A stretch of 64,000 bases of DNA from an uncultured Lachnospiraceae bacterium (GTDB lineage Bacteria; Bacillota; Clostridia; Lachnospirales; Lachnospiraceae), in NCBI GenBank assembly GCA_910589075.1, contig CAJUSK010000025.1, forward strand, positions 59,308-123,307. The letters are read 5' to 3'. The notes beneath the pieces were generated by a model. That model was not told where the DNA came from. It worked only from the letters and a program-made list of their open reading frames with translations, and did no database searches. The first letter of the stretch is position 1. Every line of letters starts with the position of its first letter. Positions 1 through 9,258 of this stretch are shown one piece after another. The translations under genes were made by a program, and so were the position numbers.

Positions 1-1
1 C

Positions 2-148
2 GGATTGAAATTCGGCAGATTCCATGGAGAGGATCGTTATACCACAAAGGAAAGCGAACGGCTCTGTCGTCTTCCGATGTTTTATAAACTGACAAAAGAA
101 GAGGTTTCCTATATTACGGGGAAAGTGAAGGAGTTTTATCATCTATGA
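2..148 (+). CDS. wecE: 3' end of WecE-type sugar-nucleotide aminotransferase (partial)
   Basis: Only the last 48 residues are in the window; the start lies upstream. The tail reads FGRFHGEDRYTTKESERL and then RLPMFYKL, the characteristic end of DegT/DnrJ/EryC1/StrS enzymes of the WecE/RffA type. These are PLP-dependent and aminate dTDP-4-keto-6-deoxyglucose to dTDP-4-amino-4,6-dideoxygalactose in the cytoplasm. The catalytic lysine is outside the window, so activity cannot be judged. The stop overlaps the next start as ATGA (145-148), so the two are translationally coupled. A GNAT acetyltransferase two genes downstream could N-acetylate the product, as WecD does in other bacteria, but that link is inference. 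Confidence 0.7.
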   Translation, partial: GLKFGRFHGEDRYTTKESERLCRLPMFYKLTKEEVSYITGKVKEFYHL

Positions 149-1866
149 GAGATGCCGGGACGCAGGATCGGGAAGGATGGAGACGTGCCGGGACGGCGGC
201 GCTGTTTGTGGCGGGCGCCTGGCTGTTTCTTGCGGTGTTTTTTGATTTCTATTACGATTTAAACGACGATACTGCCATGCGGGATATTTTGTCAGGAATC
301 TATACGGGTACGCCAAACGGGCACAATATCCAGATGCTCTATCCCTTGGGCTGGTGTATTGCCATGTGTTACCGGTTGCTGCCGTCAGTCCCCTGGTATG
401 GGATATTTCTGTGCGGTTGTCAGTTTCTGGCATTGTGGTTGTCCGTTTCCACGGTTCTGACCTATGTAAAGGGCCGGGAGAAGCAGTCTGCGGCGGCACT
501 GCTTTTGACACTTGGCGGATTGGCTGTGGCGGTGTATGAATTTGTCTTTATACAGTACACAGTAACGGCAGGGCTGCTTGTATGCGGGGCTCTGGTGCGG
601 CTCTATTGCGGGCCGGATGCGGAGGAGACGGGGTTTTACCGGTTTCATTTGGTGACCGCCCTGCTGTTTGTGACAGCTTTCTTCCTGCGGACGGAAATGG
701 CTTTGCTTCTGAGTCCGTTTTTGGGGTTGGCGGTGCTTTTTCGGGTGTATGGGAAAAGCCGGCGGGCGCTTTATCTGTATGGCAGTGTGCTGCTGACCAT
801 GGCGGTTTTCATGGGAGCCGGCCTGGCAGCGGACCGGGCGGCTTATGGCAGCGGCGACTGGAAGTCGTTCCGGCAGTTTTTTGATGACAGGACCCGGGTG
901 TATGATTTTTATGGTCTGCCGGAGTATGAAACCAACCGATTGTTCTATGAATCCATTGGTTTGTCCGAGGCACAGTATACATTGCTGGAAAACTATAACT
1001 TTGATCTGGACGAGGGCATCCATACAAACAGTATGCATCAGATTGCAGAATATGCGGCGGCCCATCAGGAAACGGGGCCGGCCAGGCGGCTGTATTTGAG
1101 CGTTTATACTTATCTGTACAGATTTACCCACGGACAGGAACTGGCTTTTGACCTTTTGGTTGTATTTTCTTATTTTTTCTTGTTAAAGGCCGGAACGGCG
1201 GGTAAAAACAGGCGTCTTCTGGGCGGACTGTTTCTGCTGTTGATTGTGCGGACAGGGCTGTGGCTGTTCCTGTTATATCGGGGGAGAGTGCCGGAGCGGA
1301 TTACCCATCCTCTGTATCTGGCGGAGCTGGCCATGCTGGGTATGTTTTTTTTGCGGGAGGCAGCGGTATTTCAGTGGAAAAAATATGAAAAATCGGCTAT
1401 ACTGTCTTTGTATGTGCTGTTGTTTGCCTGTACGGCCCTGGCCGGCGGGGAAGCGGCGTGGCGGGAATATCAGGCCAGGGAGCAGCGAAATGGGCAGTGG
1501 CAGACGTTTCAGGCATATTGCCGGGAGAGGCCGGAACAGTTTTACTATCTGGATGTCTATTCTACGGTGGCATATTCAGAAAAACTGTTTTCCGATACAT
1601 CCACCGCATACAGGAATTTTGACCTGCTGGGCGGCTGGTGTGTGAAAAGCCCGGCGGCGGCAGAGAAACGGAAGCGGGCAGGACTTGAAGACGCCCGGAC
1701 GGCTTTGCTTTCGGGAAAAGCGTATTTTGTCTCAGACCATACGAAAGAAGAGCGGAATCCGGATTTTCTGACGGCGTATTACAGAGAAATGGGAACGGAT
1801 ATTCTGGTGCGGCAGGAAGATACCTGCGGCAGCTTTTCCATATATAAAATTGTGGAAACAGATTGA
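145..1866 (+). CDS. Polytopic GT-C-like membrane protein
   Basis: This 573-residue protein has a short basic N-terminus, a first membrane helix at about 16-34, and then an acidic N-D-D triplet at residues 40-42 in what would be the first extracytoplasmic loop. About ten more hydrophobic segments follow, and a soluble C-terminal tail begins near residue 440. An acidic motif straight after helix 1 is the hallmark of GT-C glycosyltransferases, which use polyprenyl-phosphate sugars outside the cell. I do not recognise a named family, and the sugar is unknown. The start overlaps the preceding stop by ATGA. Its place before a GtrB-like gene and a second GT-C gene fits side-branch glycosylation of the glycan built here. 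Confidence 0.6.
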   Translation: MRDAGTQDREGWRRAGTAALFVAGAWLFLAVFFDFYYDLNDDTAMRDILSGIYTGTPNGHNIQMLYPLGWCIAMCYRLLPSVPWYGIFLCGCQFLALWLSVSTVLTYVKGREKQSAAALLLTLGGLAVAVYEFVFIQYTVTAGLLVCGALVRLYCGPDAEETGFYRFHLVTALLFVTAFFLRTEMALLLSPFLGLAVLFRVYGKSRRALYLYGSVLLTMAVFMGAGLAADRAAYGSGDWKSFRQFFDDRTRVYDFYGLPEYETNRLFYESIGLSEAQYTLLENYNFDLDEGIHTNSMHQIAEYAAAHQETGPARRLYLSVYTYLYRFTHGQELAFDLLVVFSYFFLLKAGTAGKNRRLLGGLFLLLIVRTGLWLFLLYRGRVPERITHPLYLAELAMLGMFFLREAAVFQWKKYEKSAILSLYVLLFACTALAGGEAAWREYQAREQRNGQWQTFQAYCRERPEQFYYLDVYSTVAYSEKLFSDTSTAYRNFDLLGGWCVKSPAAAEKRKRAGLEDARTALLSGKAYFVSDHTKEERNPDFLTAYYREMGTDILVRQEDTCGSFSIYKIVETD

Positions 1867-1887
1867 TACAGAAAGCAGACGGGGAAA

Positions 1888-2436
1888 ATGAACGTGAACC
1901 AGGAAGTGATCACAGGAGAACATGTGATGCTGCGGCCGATTACGGAGTCGGATACGGAGAATATCGTCCGTTGGCGCAACAGCGACCATGTGCGGAGAAA
2001 TTTCATATATCAGACCTTATTTACGCCAAAAAGCCATGGTGAATGGCTGAAAAACAAGGTGGGAACGGGGCTGGTGGAGCAGTTTATCATTTACAGCAAG
2101 GATGCCGGTATGGATGTGGGGAGCGTTTATCTGCGGGATATTGACCAGACACACAGACGGGCGGAGTTTGGTATTTTCATCGGGGAAGAGTCCCAGACAA
2201 GCAAAGGAATCGGTTCAGAGTGTATCCGTCTGATTGTGCGGTACGGTTTTGAAAAGCTGCGGCTGCACAAAATATTTCTGCGGGTTCTTGCAGACAATGA
2301 AATCGCGAGAAAATCTTATGAAAAGGCCGGGTTTATGCAGGAAGCCTATCTCAAGGATGAGGTCTGCATCCGGGGCTGCTATAAGGATCTGATTCTGATG
2401 CGCATTATCAATCCCCAGGAGGGTTATCATGGATAA
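1888..2436 (+). CDS. GNAT acetyltransferase, RimJ/RimL type
   Basis: The 182-residue protein has the whole GNAT fold. It opens with a strand reading VMLRPITESD and has a WRN motif near residue 30. The acetyl-CoA loop is around 110-120 (GIGSECIRLIV), and the C-terminal part has the NEIARKSYEKAGF signature of RimJ/RimL proteins. Such enzymes in glycan clusters, for example PseH-like ones, N-acetylate the 4-amino group of dideoxy-amino sugars. With a WecE-type aminotransferase just upstream, the likely substrate is a dTDP- or UDP-4-amino sugar, by inference. The 3' end overlaps the next gene by 8 bases. A generic protein acetyltransferase role is possible but less likely in this context. Confidence 0.75.
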   Translation: MNVNQEVITGEHVMLRPITESDTENIVRWRNSDHVRRNFIYQTLFTPKSHGEWLKNKVGTGLVEQFIIYSKDAGMDVGSVYLRDIDQTHRRAEFGIFIGEESQTSKGIGSECIRLIVRYGFEKLRLHKIFLRVLADNEIARKSYEKAGFMQEAYLKDEVCIRGCYKDLILMRIINPQEGYHG

Positions 2437-3376
2437 GGTGAGTTTTGTCATTCCCTGTTACCGGTCGGAACTGACGCTGACCCATGTGGTGGAAGAAATC
2501 CGCACGGCGATGGCAGGACTGACCAATTATGTTTATGAAGTAATACTGGTAAATGACTGTTCTCCGGACAATACCCTGCAGGTAATCCGGGGGCTTTGTG
2601 AAAAATATAACAATATGACGGGGATTTCCCTGGCCAGGAATTTCGGGCAGCATGCGGCGCTGATGGCAGGCTTCAGGCACGTGACGGGAGACATTGTGAT
2701 CTGTCTGGATGATGACGGGCAGACGCCGGCGGCGGATGTGGGGAAATTTCTGGCAGGTATTGCGTCCGGACAGGATGTGGTGTATGCCAGATACCTGAAC
2801 AAGCAGCATACTGCGTTTCGGAATTTTGGCAGTAAAGTCAATGAAATTATGACACGCTTTATGCTGGGCAAGCCGAAAGAACTGTATATTTCCAGTTACT
2901 TTGCGGCAAAGCGCTTTGTAATCGACGAAGTGGTGCGATATGAAAATTCCTACCCTTATGTGATTGGCCTGGTACTTAGGACAACGAAAAATATCAGCAA
3001 TGTGGATGTAAAACACAGACAGAGGGAAACAGGGCATTCGGGCTATACGATGAAAACGCTGCTGGGACTGTGGTTTAACGGCTTTACGGCATTTTCCATC
3101 CAGCCTCTCAGGTTTGCCACCATGGTGGGGAGTCTTTGTGCCGTCAGTGGCTTTTTGTATGGGATCTATACGGTGATTAAGCGTCTGGTGAATCCGGGCG
3201 TCCCCATGGGATTCAGTTCTCTGATGTCGGCGGTGGTCTTTCTCGGCGGCATGATTATGCTGATGCTTGGTTTGATTGGCGAATATGTGGGAAGAATCTA
3301 TATCAGCCTGAATAATTCTCCTCAATATGTCATTCGGGAAATCATCGGACAAAAGGAAAATGGGAATGAAATGTAA
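2429..3376 (+). CDS. GT2 polyprenyl-phosphate sugar synthase (GtrB/DPM1-like)
   Basis: This 315-residue enzyme has an N-terminal GT-A domain with VIPCYRSE at residues 8-15, the VNDCSPDNT loop at 41-49 and a DDD nucleotide-binding motif at 94-96. Two C-terminal membrane helices lie at about 225-285. That layout defines the GtrB/ArnC/DPM1 branch of GT2, which moves a sugar from UDP or GDP donors to undecaprenyl phosphate on the cytoplasmic face. The lipid-linked sugar would then feed a GT-C enzyme, and the next gene encodes one. No GtrA-type small flippase is visible beside it. The start overlaps the GNAT gene by 8 bases, consistent with coupling. Confidence 0.88.
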   Translation: MDKVSFVIPCYRSELTLTHVVEEIRTAMAGLTNYVYEVILVNDCSPDNTLQVIRGLCEKYNNMTGISLARNFGQHAALMAGFRHVTGDIVICLDDDGQTPAADVGKFLAGIASGQDVVYARYLNKQHTAFRNFGSKVNEIMTRFMLGKPKELYISSYFAAKRFVIDEVVRYENSYPYVIGLVLRTTKNISNVDVKHRQRETGHSGYTMKTLLGLWFNGFTAFSIQPLRFATMVGSLCAVSGFLYGIYTVIKRLVNPGVPMGFSSLMSAVVFLGGMIMLMLGLIGEYVGRIYISLNNSPQYVIREIIGQKENGNEM

Positions 3377-4784
3377 ACTATCAAACAGGCAGCAGACCAT
3401 CATACTGGCCGACGTGGCGCTGCTTTTTACACTGTGTTATCTTTCGTTATGTTTTAACAATAATATATGGACGGATGAAGCGTTTACGATTGAACTGCTG
3501 CATTCGGATTTTGCGGGCATTTTGAAGGGAACTGCCTCTGATGTCCATCCGCCGCTGTATTATCTGATCGCGAAATGCTTCACCCTTGTCTTTGGGGACA
3601 GTTTGCTTTGCCTGAAGCTGGTGTCCATTTTACCTATGACATTGTGTATGACATGGGGGGCATATCATATCCGGCGGCGGTTTGACTTCGCAACGGCGCT
3701 TTTGTTTATTGTGTTACTGGGGGTAATCCCCTGCACGATGGAATATGCGGTGCAGGTGCGGATGTATTCCTGGGCAATTTTTTTTGTGACATGTATGGCA
3801 TTGTGGGCTTATGAGGCGTATCTGGAGAGGAAGTGGCGGTATTTTATCGGTATTGCCCTGACCTCCGCTGCCGCTGCATATACCCACTATTTTGCGTTTG
3901 TTTCCGTAATTTTAATCTATGGCCTGTTGTTTCTCGCCCTCGCCTTTGGCAGTCCCAGGGAATTGGGTAAATGGCTGTCGGCGACGGCCCTTTCCCTGTT
4001 GTTGTTTTTGCCCTGGATGCCTTATATGAGACTGCAGATCAAGGGTGTGTCAAAAAATTATTGGATTGAAGAAATCACCGGGAAAACAATCAAAGCCTTT
4101 TTCCCCTTTTTGTTTGATATGGATATTCCGGGCACTACCGCTGTCTGGGTGGGCCTGCTGGCGGTTTCCCTTTGTCTGGGGGTGCATATGATTGTCACCG
4201 GGGACAGGGGCGCTGACCGGGAACGGGGGATGGGCGTTTTCTCCCTGATGTGCCTGTTTGTGCCCATTGGCACGGCAGTCACCGGAATTGTGGCATCTGC
4301 GCTGATCCGTCCGGTCTTTATTGTACGGTATCTCCTGCCCTGTATGGGACTTGTGGCGCTGTTTCTGGCCATTCCTCTGGCCAGATATGGGAGAGAGGCT
4401 GTTTATCCGGCACTGCTATTGTTCTTTCTCTGTGCCGGGCTGGTGGATTACAAACAATCCGTTTACCGGGAATATCAGTGGACCCATACGGCGGAAACGG
4501 AAGCCTTTCTGGCAGAGCATGTGGGTGAGCAGGACATCATTGCCTATAATTATGAGAGTTATAAGTTTATTTATGATTATTATTGGAGTGATGATGAGAA
4601 GATCCTCTGGCAGGGGATTGATCTGGACGGAAATCCCTATGATACCATCTGGCTTCTGGGCACCATATACTGGCCTACGCCTACAGATGCCTATCTGGCG
4701 GAACATGGATGGCAGAAACAGTTTATGGGGAATTATGGGATTGAACACAACGATTTTAAAATTTATAAAATAACGAGAAGATGA
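3366..4784 (+). CDS. GT39-like GT-C membrane glycosyltransferase
   Basis: I chose the ATG at 3366 because AAGG at 3353-3356 sits nine bases before it; upstream in-frame starts at 3327 and 3360 lie too far from or too close to that site. The 472-residue protein has a first helix at about 13-31, then WTDEAF (D37-E38) and SDVHPPLYY near residue 59. These are the classic acidic and His-Pro motifs of GT39/ArnT-like enzymes that use polyprenyl-phosphate sugars outside the membrane. Around ten helices follow, with a short soluble C-terminus. It overlaps the GtrB-like gene by 11 bases, and the two likely act as a donor-synthesis and transfer pair. Confidence 0.82.
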   Translation: MKCKLSNRQQTIILADVALLFTLCYLSLCFNNNIWTDEAFTIELLHSDFAGILKGTASDVHPPLYYLIAKCFTLVFGDSLLCLKLVSILPMTLCMTWGAYHIRRRFDFATALLFIVLLGVIPCTMEYAVQVRMYSWAIFFVTCMALWAYEAYLERKWRYFIGIALTSAAAAYTHYFAFVSVILIYGLLFLALAFGSPRELGKWLSATALSLLLFLPWMPYMRLQIKGVSKNYWIEEITGKTIKAFFPFLFDMDIPGTTAVWVGLLAVSLCLGVHMIVTGDRGADRERGMGVFSLMCLFVPIGTAVTGIVASALIRPVFIVRYLLPCMGLVALFLAIPLARYGREAVYPALLLFFLCAGLVDYKQSVYREYQWTHTAETEAFLAEHVGEQDIIAYNYESYKFIYDYYWSDDEKILWQGIDLDGNPYDTIWLLGTIYWPTPTDAYLAEHGWQKQFMGNYGIEHNDFKIYKITRR

Positions 4785-4804
4785 TGTTTTCTAAAGGAAT
4801 GGAT

Positions 4805-5425
4805 ATGACAGGAATAAAAAGACAACCCCCAGGGGTGTATATCACGCTGGTGTGCATGGCTGCGGCCTGGTGTATGGTCTGGCCGGGCGGACTCATCAAG
4901 GATGAGCTGATTTCACGGACGGCGGCAGACTACAGCACCAACACCGGACCAGTGGGTGAGGTGGCTGCCATCCAGGAGTTTGTCCCCCGGTATGACCATA
5001 TAAAATCCGTGGGGGTGGACATCGGAAAGCTGGATGGAGCCGCAAATCAGGGAACATTGTACCTGCATTTTTATGACGAGAATTTAACCGAATTTGCAAA
5101 AGTTCCCCAGGACATAGCCGAGATGCGGGACGGGGAACTGACGGACATTCCCGTAAATCTGAAGCTGGAGGCCGGCAGGCGGTATTATGTGGGCATTTTA
5201 TGCGAGGGGTACGGTGATGCCGCGCCGATCGTCCATTACCGGAGTCTGTCGGGGAATGGGCCACAGGAAAATCTGCATTTTTATTACGGACCCAATGTAA
5301 TCGAAGATGCAAGCGCCAATATCCGCTATATATACAAGATTCCCCTTACGGTATCACAGATTTTGTTTTATGACAGTCTGATTCTCCTGTTGGGTGTCTG
5401 TATCATCCATCTGATCAGGAAATAG
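4805..5425 (+). CDS. Membrane-anchored protein with beta-rich ectodomain, unknown function
   Basis: I do not recognise this 206-residue protein. A hydrophobic segment near residues 11-28 and a second at the very C-terminus (about 183-203) bracket a soluble, probably extracytoplasmic domain. That domain has alternating hydrophobic residues typical of a beta-sandwich and no obvious catalytic motif. AAAGGA at 4793-4798 favours the ATG at 4805, but an ATGA-coupled start at 4781 in the same frame is possible. It sits between a GT-C gene and the O-antigen ligase/polymerase. The ectodomain recalls the C-terminal sandwiches of some GT-C proteins, so an accessory role is plausible but unproven. Confidence 0.6.
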   Translation: MTGIKRQPPGVYITLVCMAAAWCMVWPGGLIKDELISRTAADYSTNTGPVGEVAAIQEFVPRYDHIKSVGVDIGKLDGAANQGTLYLHFYDENLTEFAKVPQDIAEMRDGELTDIPVNLKLEAGRRYYVGILCEGYGDAAPIVHYRSLSGNGPQENLHFYYGPNVIEDASANIRYIYKIPLTVSQILFYDSLILLLGVCIIHLIRK

Positions 5426-5444
5426 GAGCGGAGCAGAGAAAAGA

Positions 5445-7301
5445 ATGGTTAGTTTGCAAAAAACAGATGAAAAAATTGAAAAACGAATCAGACAGGCTCT
5501 CTGCCTGCTGCTCTGGCTGGGAGCGGCTGTATTTTTTTATATTGCCGTTATATTGGCGGTATTTGGCGGTACCGTCTGGGATAAAGGGATCTATGGGCTG
5601 GCCTCTGTTTTGTTTGCCGTATTTATGAGCCTGTGGCTGTATCATATCCCCATTTTGGAGAGAGTGCGGTCCTGGAGAGAAGAGGCGGCTTTGGTGGATC
5701 TGCTGCAGAATTGCTGTTTTGCCTGTATTTGCCTGATGACACTTTATTATTATAATTCCGGCAGTGAATATGGGCACAGTGTAGCAACCAGAGTGATGAA
5801 CAGCGCTTTTGGCATCGCCCTTTTCTATATGTACAGGAAAGAAGAACGAAGCCGGAAATGGATTGGTATTTTGCAGTCCGTATCCGGGGTGGTTTTTATT
5901 GCCGGCATTTATTTGCAGGAACGGGATGAAAAAGAACTGGTTCTGTATCTGTTAAGTGGTATCACAGTCTGGATATACTGTGGTGTCCTGGGATGCCTGG
6001 CGGGCAGGATTGGCAGGAAAGAGATCTGTACCCGGTTTTCTCCTTTTGGCTGGCTTGTATTTGCGTTGTTTGCAGGTATGGTGCTGTTTCGGAATACCAG
6101 GACATGGCCCTTTTCCGTAGTGATTCCTTTTGGCAGCCTGTATTTGTATCGTTTTACGCCGGCGGGGATGAACCGTCTGCTGAAAAATTTCTGTTATGGG
6201 TGTATACTGGCGTTCTGGCTGATGTTTGGCAGCGCTGTTTTGTTCCGGCCCTATTACAGTTTTGAGTTTGTCCGCTATCCGGGCTGGTTTAATTCTGTAG
6301 CCACGGCAGGTCTGTTCTGGACACTTGTATTTGTCTGTACAATCAGTTGTATTCTGGCAAAATACAGGGGCATTCGGAGTATACCACAGTGCCTGTTTGA
6401 ACTGATGACGTTGGGGGCAGTGAGCGCGTATCTTCTGATGACTCTGTCCAGGACGGCGATGCTTTCGGTTGTGGCGGTTTCTCTGACCGTCTTTCTTCTG
6501 GCAGAGGTATGTTTTTACCGGGATGGCCTGAAAGAGATGGGAGTCAAAATTTTGATGGTCATCAGTCCGGCACTGCTGGTATTTCCCGTTGTATACACCA
6601 TGACACGGTGCGGCCCTGCCCTTGTGGGACGGCCCGTATGGATTACAGGTGCGGAGTGGTTCAGCGACAGGATTGAAAAACAGGAGGATATGGATTCCAC
6701 CAAATATATGAATCTCCCCCAGTTTGGAGAGACGTTTCTGGAAAAATGGTTTGGAATTGAGATAAATTTAACACAGCTTGCCGGCTCGGTCAGCGGGCCC
6801 GGTGAAAAAACCGGAGAAGACGGGGAAATGTCCACAGACAATGTGGTGGGGACGCAGGAAGTGGACGGGCAGTTGTATACCATCAAAGACTATACATTCC
6901 ATAATCCGGATGAAGGTGATATATCCAACGGCAGATTTGAAATTTTCGATCTGTATTATAAAAATCTGAATCTGACAGGACACGATTCCATGTTGGTGGA
7001 AGATGTGGATGAACAGATTACCCTGTACCATGCCCACAATTCTTACCTGCAGGTGGCACATGACCATGGCATTGTGACGGGGATCCTGTTTCTTCTGACG
7101 GTGGCCGGCGGACTGGTGCAGGGCGCTTTGTATTATAAACGAAACTGCAAAACCGTGGATTTTGCCATATTCTCCATGACGGTGGTGCTGGCTTTTATGA
7201 TTGCGGGCATGACAGAATGGATATTCCATCCCAGCATCCCCATTGGATTTGCGTTTCTGATTGGCCTGACACCTCTTGCAGGGAAAAAAGAATCTGTGTA
7301 A
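5445..7301 (+). CDS. O-antigen ligase / Wzy-like polymerase family protein
   Basis: The 618-residue protein carries about twelve hydrophobic segments and one large polar loop at roughly residues 400-525. The loop ends in YHAHNSYLQ, the HN-containing signature of the Wzy_C/WaaL (RfaL) family, just before the last helices. A TLSRTAM segment near residue 335 matches the conserved arginine region of the same superfamily. These enzymes join undecaprenyl-diphosphate oligosaccharides into polymers or ligate them to an acceptor outside the membrane. A Gram-positive-type cell has no lipid A, so a polymerase or a protein/cell-wall glycan ligase is more likely. The loop, at over 120 residues, is unusually long and acidic. 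Confidence 0.82.
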   Translation: MVSLQKTDEKIEKRIRQALCLLLWLGAAVFFYIAVILAVFGGTVWDKGIYGLASVLFAVFMSLWLYHIPILERVRSWREEAALVDLLQNCCFACICLMTLYYYNSGSEYGHSVATRVMNSAFGIALFYMYRKEERSRKWIGILQSVSGVVFIAGIYLQERDEKELVLYLLSGITVWIYCGVLGCLAGRIGRKEICTRFSPFGWLVFALFAGMVLFRNTRTWPFSVVIPFGSLYLYRFTPAGMNRLLKNFCYGCILAFWLMFGSAVLFRPYYSFEFVRYPGWFNSVATAGLFWTLVFVCTISCILAKYRGIRSIPQCLFELMTLGAVSAYLLMTLSRTAMLSVVAVSLTVFLLAEVCFYRDGLKEMGVKILMVISPALLVFPVVYTMTRCGPALVGRPVWITGAEWFSDRIEKQEDMDSTKYMNLPQFGETFLEKWFGIEINLTQLAGSVSGPGEKTGEDGEMSTDNVVGTQEVDGQLYTIKDYTFHNPDEGDISNGRFEIFDLYYKNLNLTGHDSMLVEDVDEQITLYHAHNSYLQVAHDHGIVTGILFLLTVAGGLVQGALYYKRNCKTVDFAIFSMTVVLAFMIAGMTEWIFHPSIPIGFAFLIGLTPLAGKKESV

Positions 7302-7346
7302 TGCGGAACCAAAAAGCATGAAAGATCATATTGTAAAAGGGGCATT

Positions 7347-9227
7347 ATGAAAAAGATAGAACTGAACTATAAGCTGGTTACAAGAAGAGTATTTCTCGTT
7401 GCTTATGATATTATAGCGGTGTGCTGCAGCAATTTCCTTGCGCTGCTGCTTAGGTATGAACTGCGGCTGGATGATATACCGGATTATTATATGGACGCCG
7501 TATGGGAACATCTGCCGGTGAGTATTCTGATTACTCTGCTTTTGTATTATTTTTTCAGGCTGTATCACAGTCTCTGGGCCTATGCAGGCGTCAGCGAGAT
7601 GCAGAATATTATTGTGGCTTCCTTTGCCAGTGCGGCATTGCAGGGTGTGACGCTCCTATTGTTTAACAGGGATGTGCCCAAGAGCTATTATTTTTTCAAT
7701 GCATTCCTGCTTGTGGCAGCGACGATGATGAGCCGGTTTGCCTATCGGTTTGCGCGGGAGAAACGGAGGAAACGCCACAATAAAAATAATGGCATATCCG
7801 TGATGATTGTAGGAGCCGGGGATGCGGGGAATACCATTATCAAGGAAATTAACTCCAGCTATTTCAGTACCATGCGTATCCGGGCAATCATTGATGATGA
7901 TCCCCATAAACAGGGACGGTTTATTCAGGGGATCAAAGTGGTGGGCGGCAGGGATAAGATCGTGGAAAACGCGGCGCTTCTGGGCATTGATGAAATTATC
8001 ATCGCCATTCCCTCTGCGGGACGGCGCACCATCAAGGAGATTGTGGAAATAGCCGGGCAGACAAACTGCAAATTGCGGACGTTGCCAGGCATGTACCAGC
8101 TTGTGAACGGTGAGGTGGACGTGAGCAAGCTGCGGGATGTGGATGTGGAGGATCTGCTGGGCAGAGAGCCGATTAAAGTGGATCTGGATTCCATTTTAGG
8201 GTATGTCAAGGATAAGACAGTGCTTGTAACCGGCGGCGGCGGTTCCATTGGAAGCGAGCTGTGCCGCCAGATTGCCTCTCACCAGCCGAAAAAGCTGATT
8301 ATTCTTGATATTTACGAAAATAACGCCTATGATATTCAGCAGGAACTGCGTCTGACCTATCCTGCGCTGGATATGTCGGTGCTCATTGCCTCTGTGCGGA
8401 ATGCAGGGCGGATGAATAAAATCTTTGAGACATACAGGCCGGACATTGTGTATCACGCGGCGGCTCATAAGCATGTGCCCCTGATGGAAGCCAGCCCGGA
8501 TGAAGCCATTAAAAACAATGTATTTGGCACCTGGAAAACAGCCCAGGCGGCAGCCATGAACGATGTCAGGAAGTTTGTGATGATTTCCACGGATAAGGCG
8601 GTGAATCCCACCAATGTGATGGGAGCTTCCAAACGTATCTGTGAGATGATTATTCAGACCTTTAACAAATATTACGAGACGGAGTTTGTGGCTGTGCGGT
8701 TCGGCAATGTACTGGGCAGCAATGGCAGTGTGATTCCCCTGTTTCGCAAGCAGATTGAATCGGGCGGCCCTGTGACGGTGACACATCCGGATATTATCCG
8801 GTATTTCATGACCATACCGGAGGCTGTGTCCCTTGTTCTCCAGGCGGGGGCTTATGCGAAAGGCGGGGAAATCTTTATCCTGGATATGGGAGAGCCGGTG
8901 AGAATCCTGGATCTGGCCAAAAATCTGATCCGTCTGTCCGGTTATAAAATTGAAGATGACATCCGCATAGAGTTTACGGGGCTTCGCCCAGGCGAAAAGC
9001 TGTATGAAGAATTGCTGATGGATGAAGAAGGCATGAAGGATACGGAAAATAAACTGATTCACATTGGCAAACCCATAGAATTTGACGAAAGAAAATTTTT
9101 TGTCCAGTTAAAAGGACTGAAAGATGCTGTGGAAGCAGAACAGGAAGATATTCGGGAACTGATCAAGGAAATCGTGCCCACTTACGTGCCTCAGAACAGT
9201 CAGGGGCAGGAAGCCGGCGGGCAGTGA
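7347..9227 (+). CDS. Membrane-anchored nucleotide-sugar 4,6-dehydratase (PglF/CapD-like)
   Basis: This 626-residue protein has the full PglF/WbpM/CapD layout. Four N-terminal helices span about 12-125. A first Rossmann-like domain begins with VGAGDAG near residue 153. The SDR dehydratase domain has TGGGGSIGSELC near 293 and a STDKAVNPTNVMGASKR active-site block near 412-428. The family converts UDP-GlcNAc to UDP-4-keto-6-deoxy-GlcNAc on the inner membrane face with bound NAD. The aminotransferase and the PglC-like enzyme immediately downstream make the bacillosamine branch the most likely pathway. An L-altro- or FucNAc-type product cannot be excluded by eye. Confidence 0.9.
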   Translation: MKKIELNYKLVTRRVFLVAYDIIAVCCSNFLALLLRYELRLDDIPDYYMDAVWEHLPVSILITLLLYYFFRLYHSLWAYAGVSEMQNIIVASFASAALQGVTLLLFNRDVPKSYYFFNAFLLVAATMMSRFAYRFAREKRRKRHNKNNGISVMIVGAGDAGNTIIKEINSSYFSTMRIRAIIDDDPHKQGRFIQGIKVVGGRDKIVENAALLGIDEIIIAIPSAGRRTIKEIVEIAGQTNCKLRTLPGMYQLVNGEVDVSKLRDVDVEDLLGREPIKVDLDSILGYVKDKTVLVTGGGGSIGSELCRQIASHQPKKLIILDIYENNAYDIQQELRLTYPALDMSVLIASVRNAGRMNKIFETYRPDIVYHAAAHKHVPLMEASPDEAIKNNVFGTWKTAQAAAMNDVRKFVMISTDKAVNPTNVMGASKRICEMIIQTFNKYYETEFVAVRFGNVLGSNGSVIPLFRKQIESGGPVTVTHPDIIRYFMTIPEAVSLVLQAGAYAKGGEIFILDMGEPVRILDLAKNLIRLSGYKIEDDIRIEFTGLRPGEKLYEELLMDEEGMKDTENKLIHIGKPIEFDERKFFVQLKGLKDAVEAEQEDIRELIKEIVPTYVPQNSQGQEAGGQ

Positions 9228-9258
9228 ATCAGAGAGCCGGATGAGAGGAGGTACTGAT

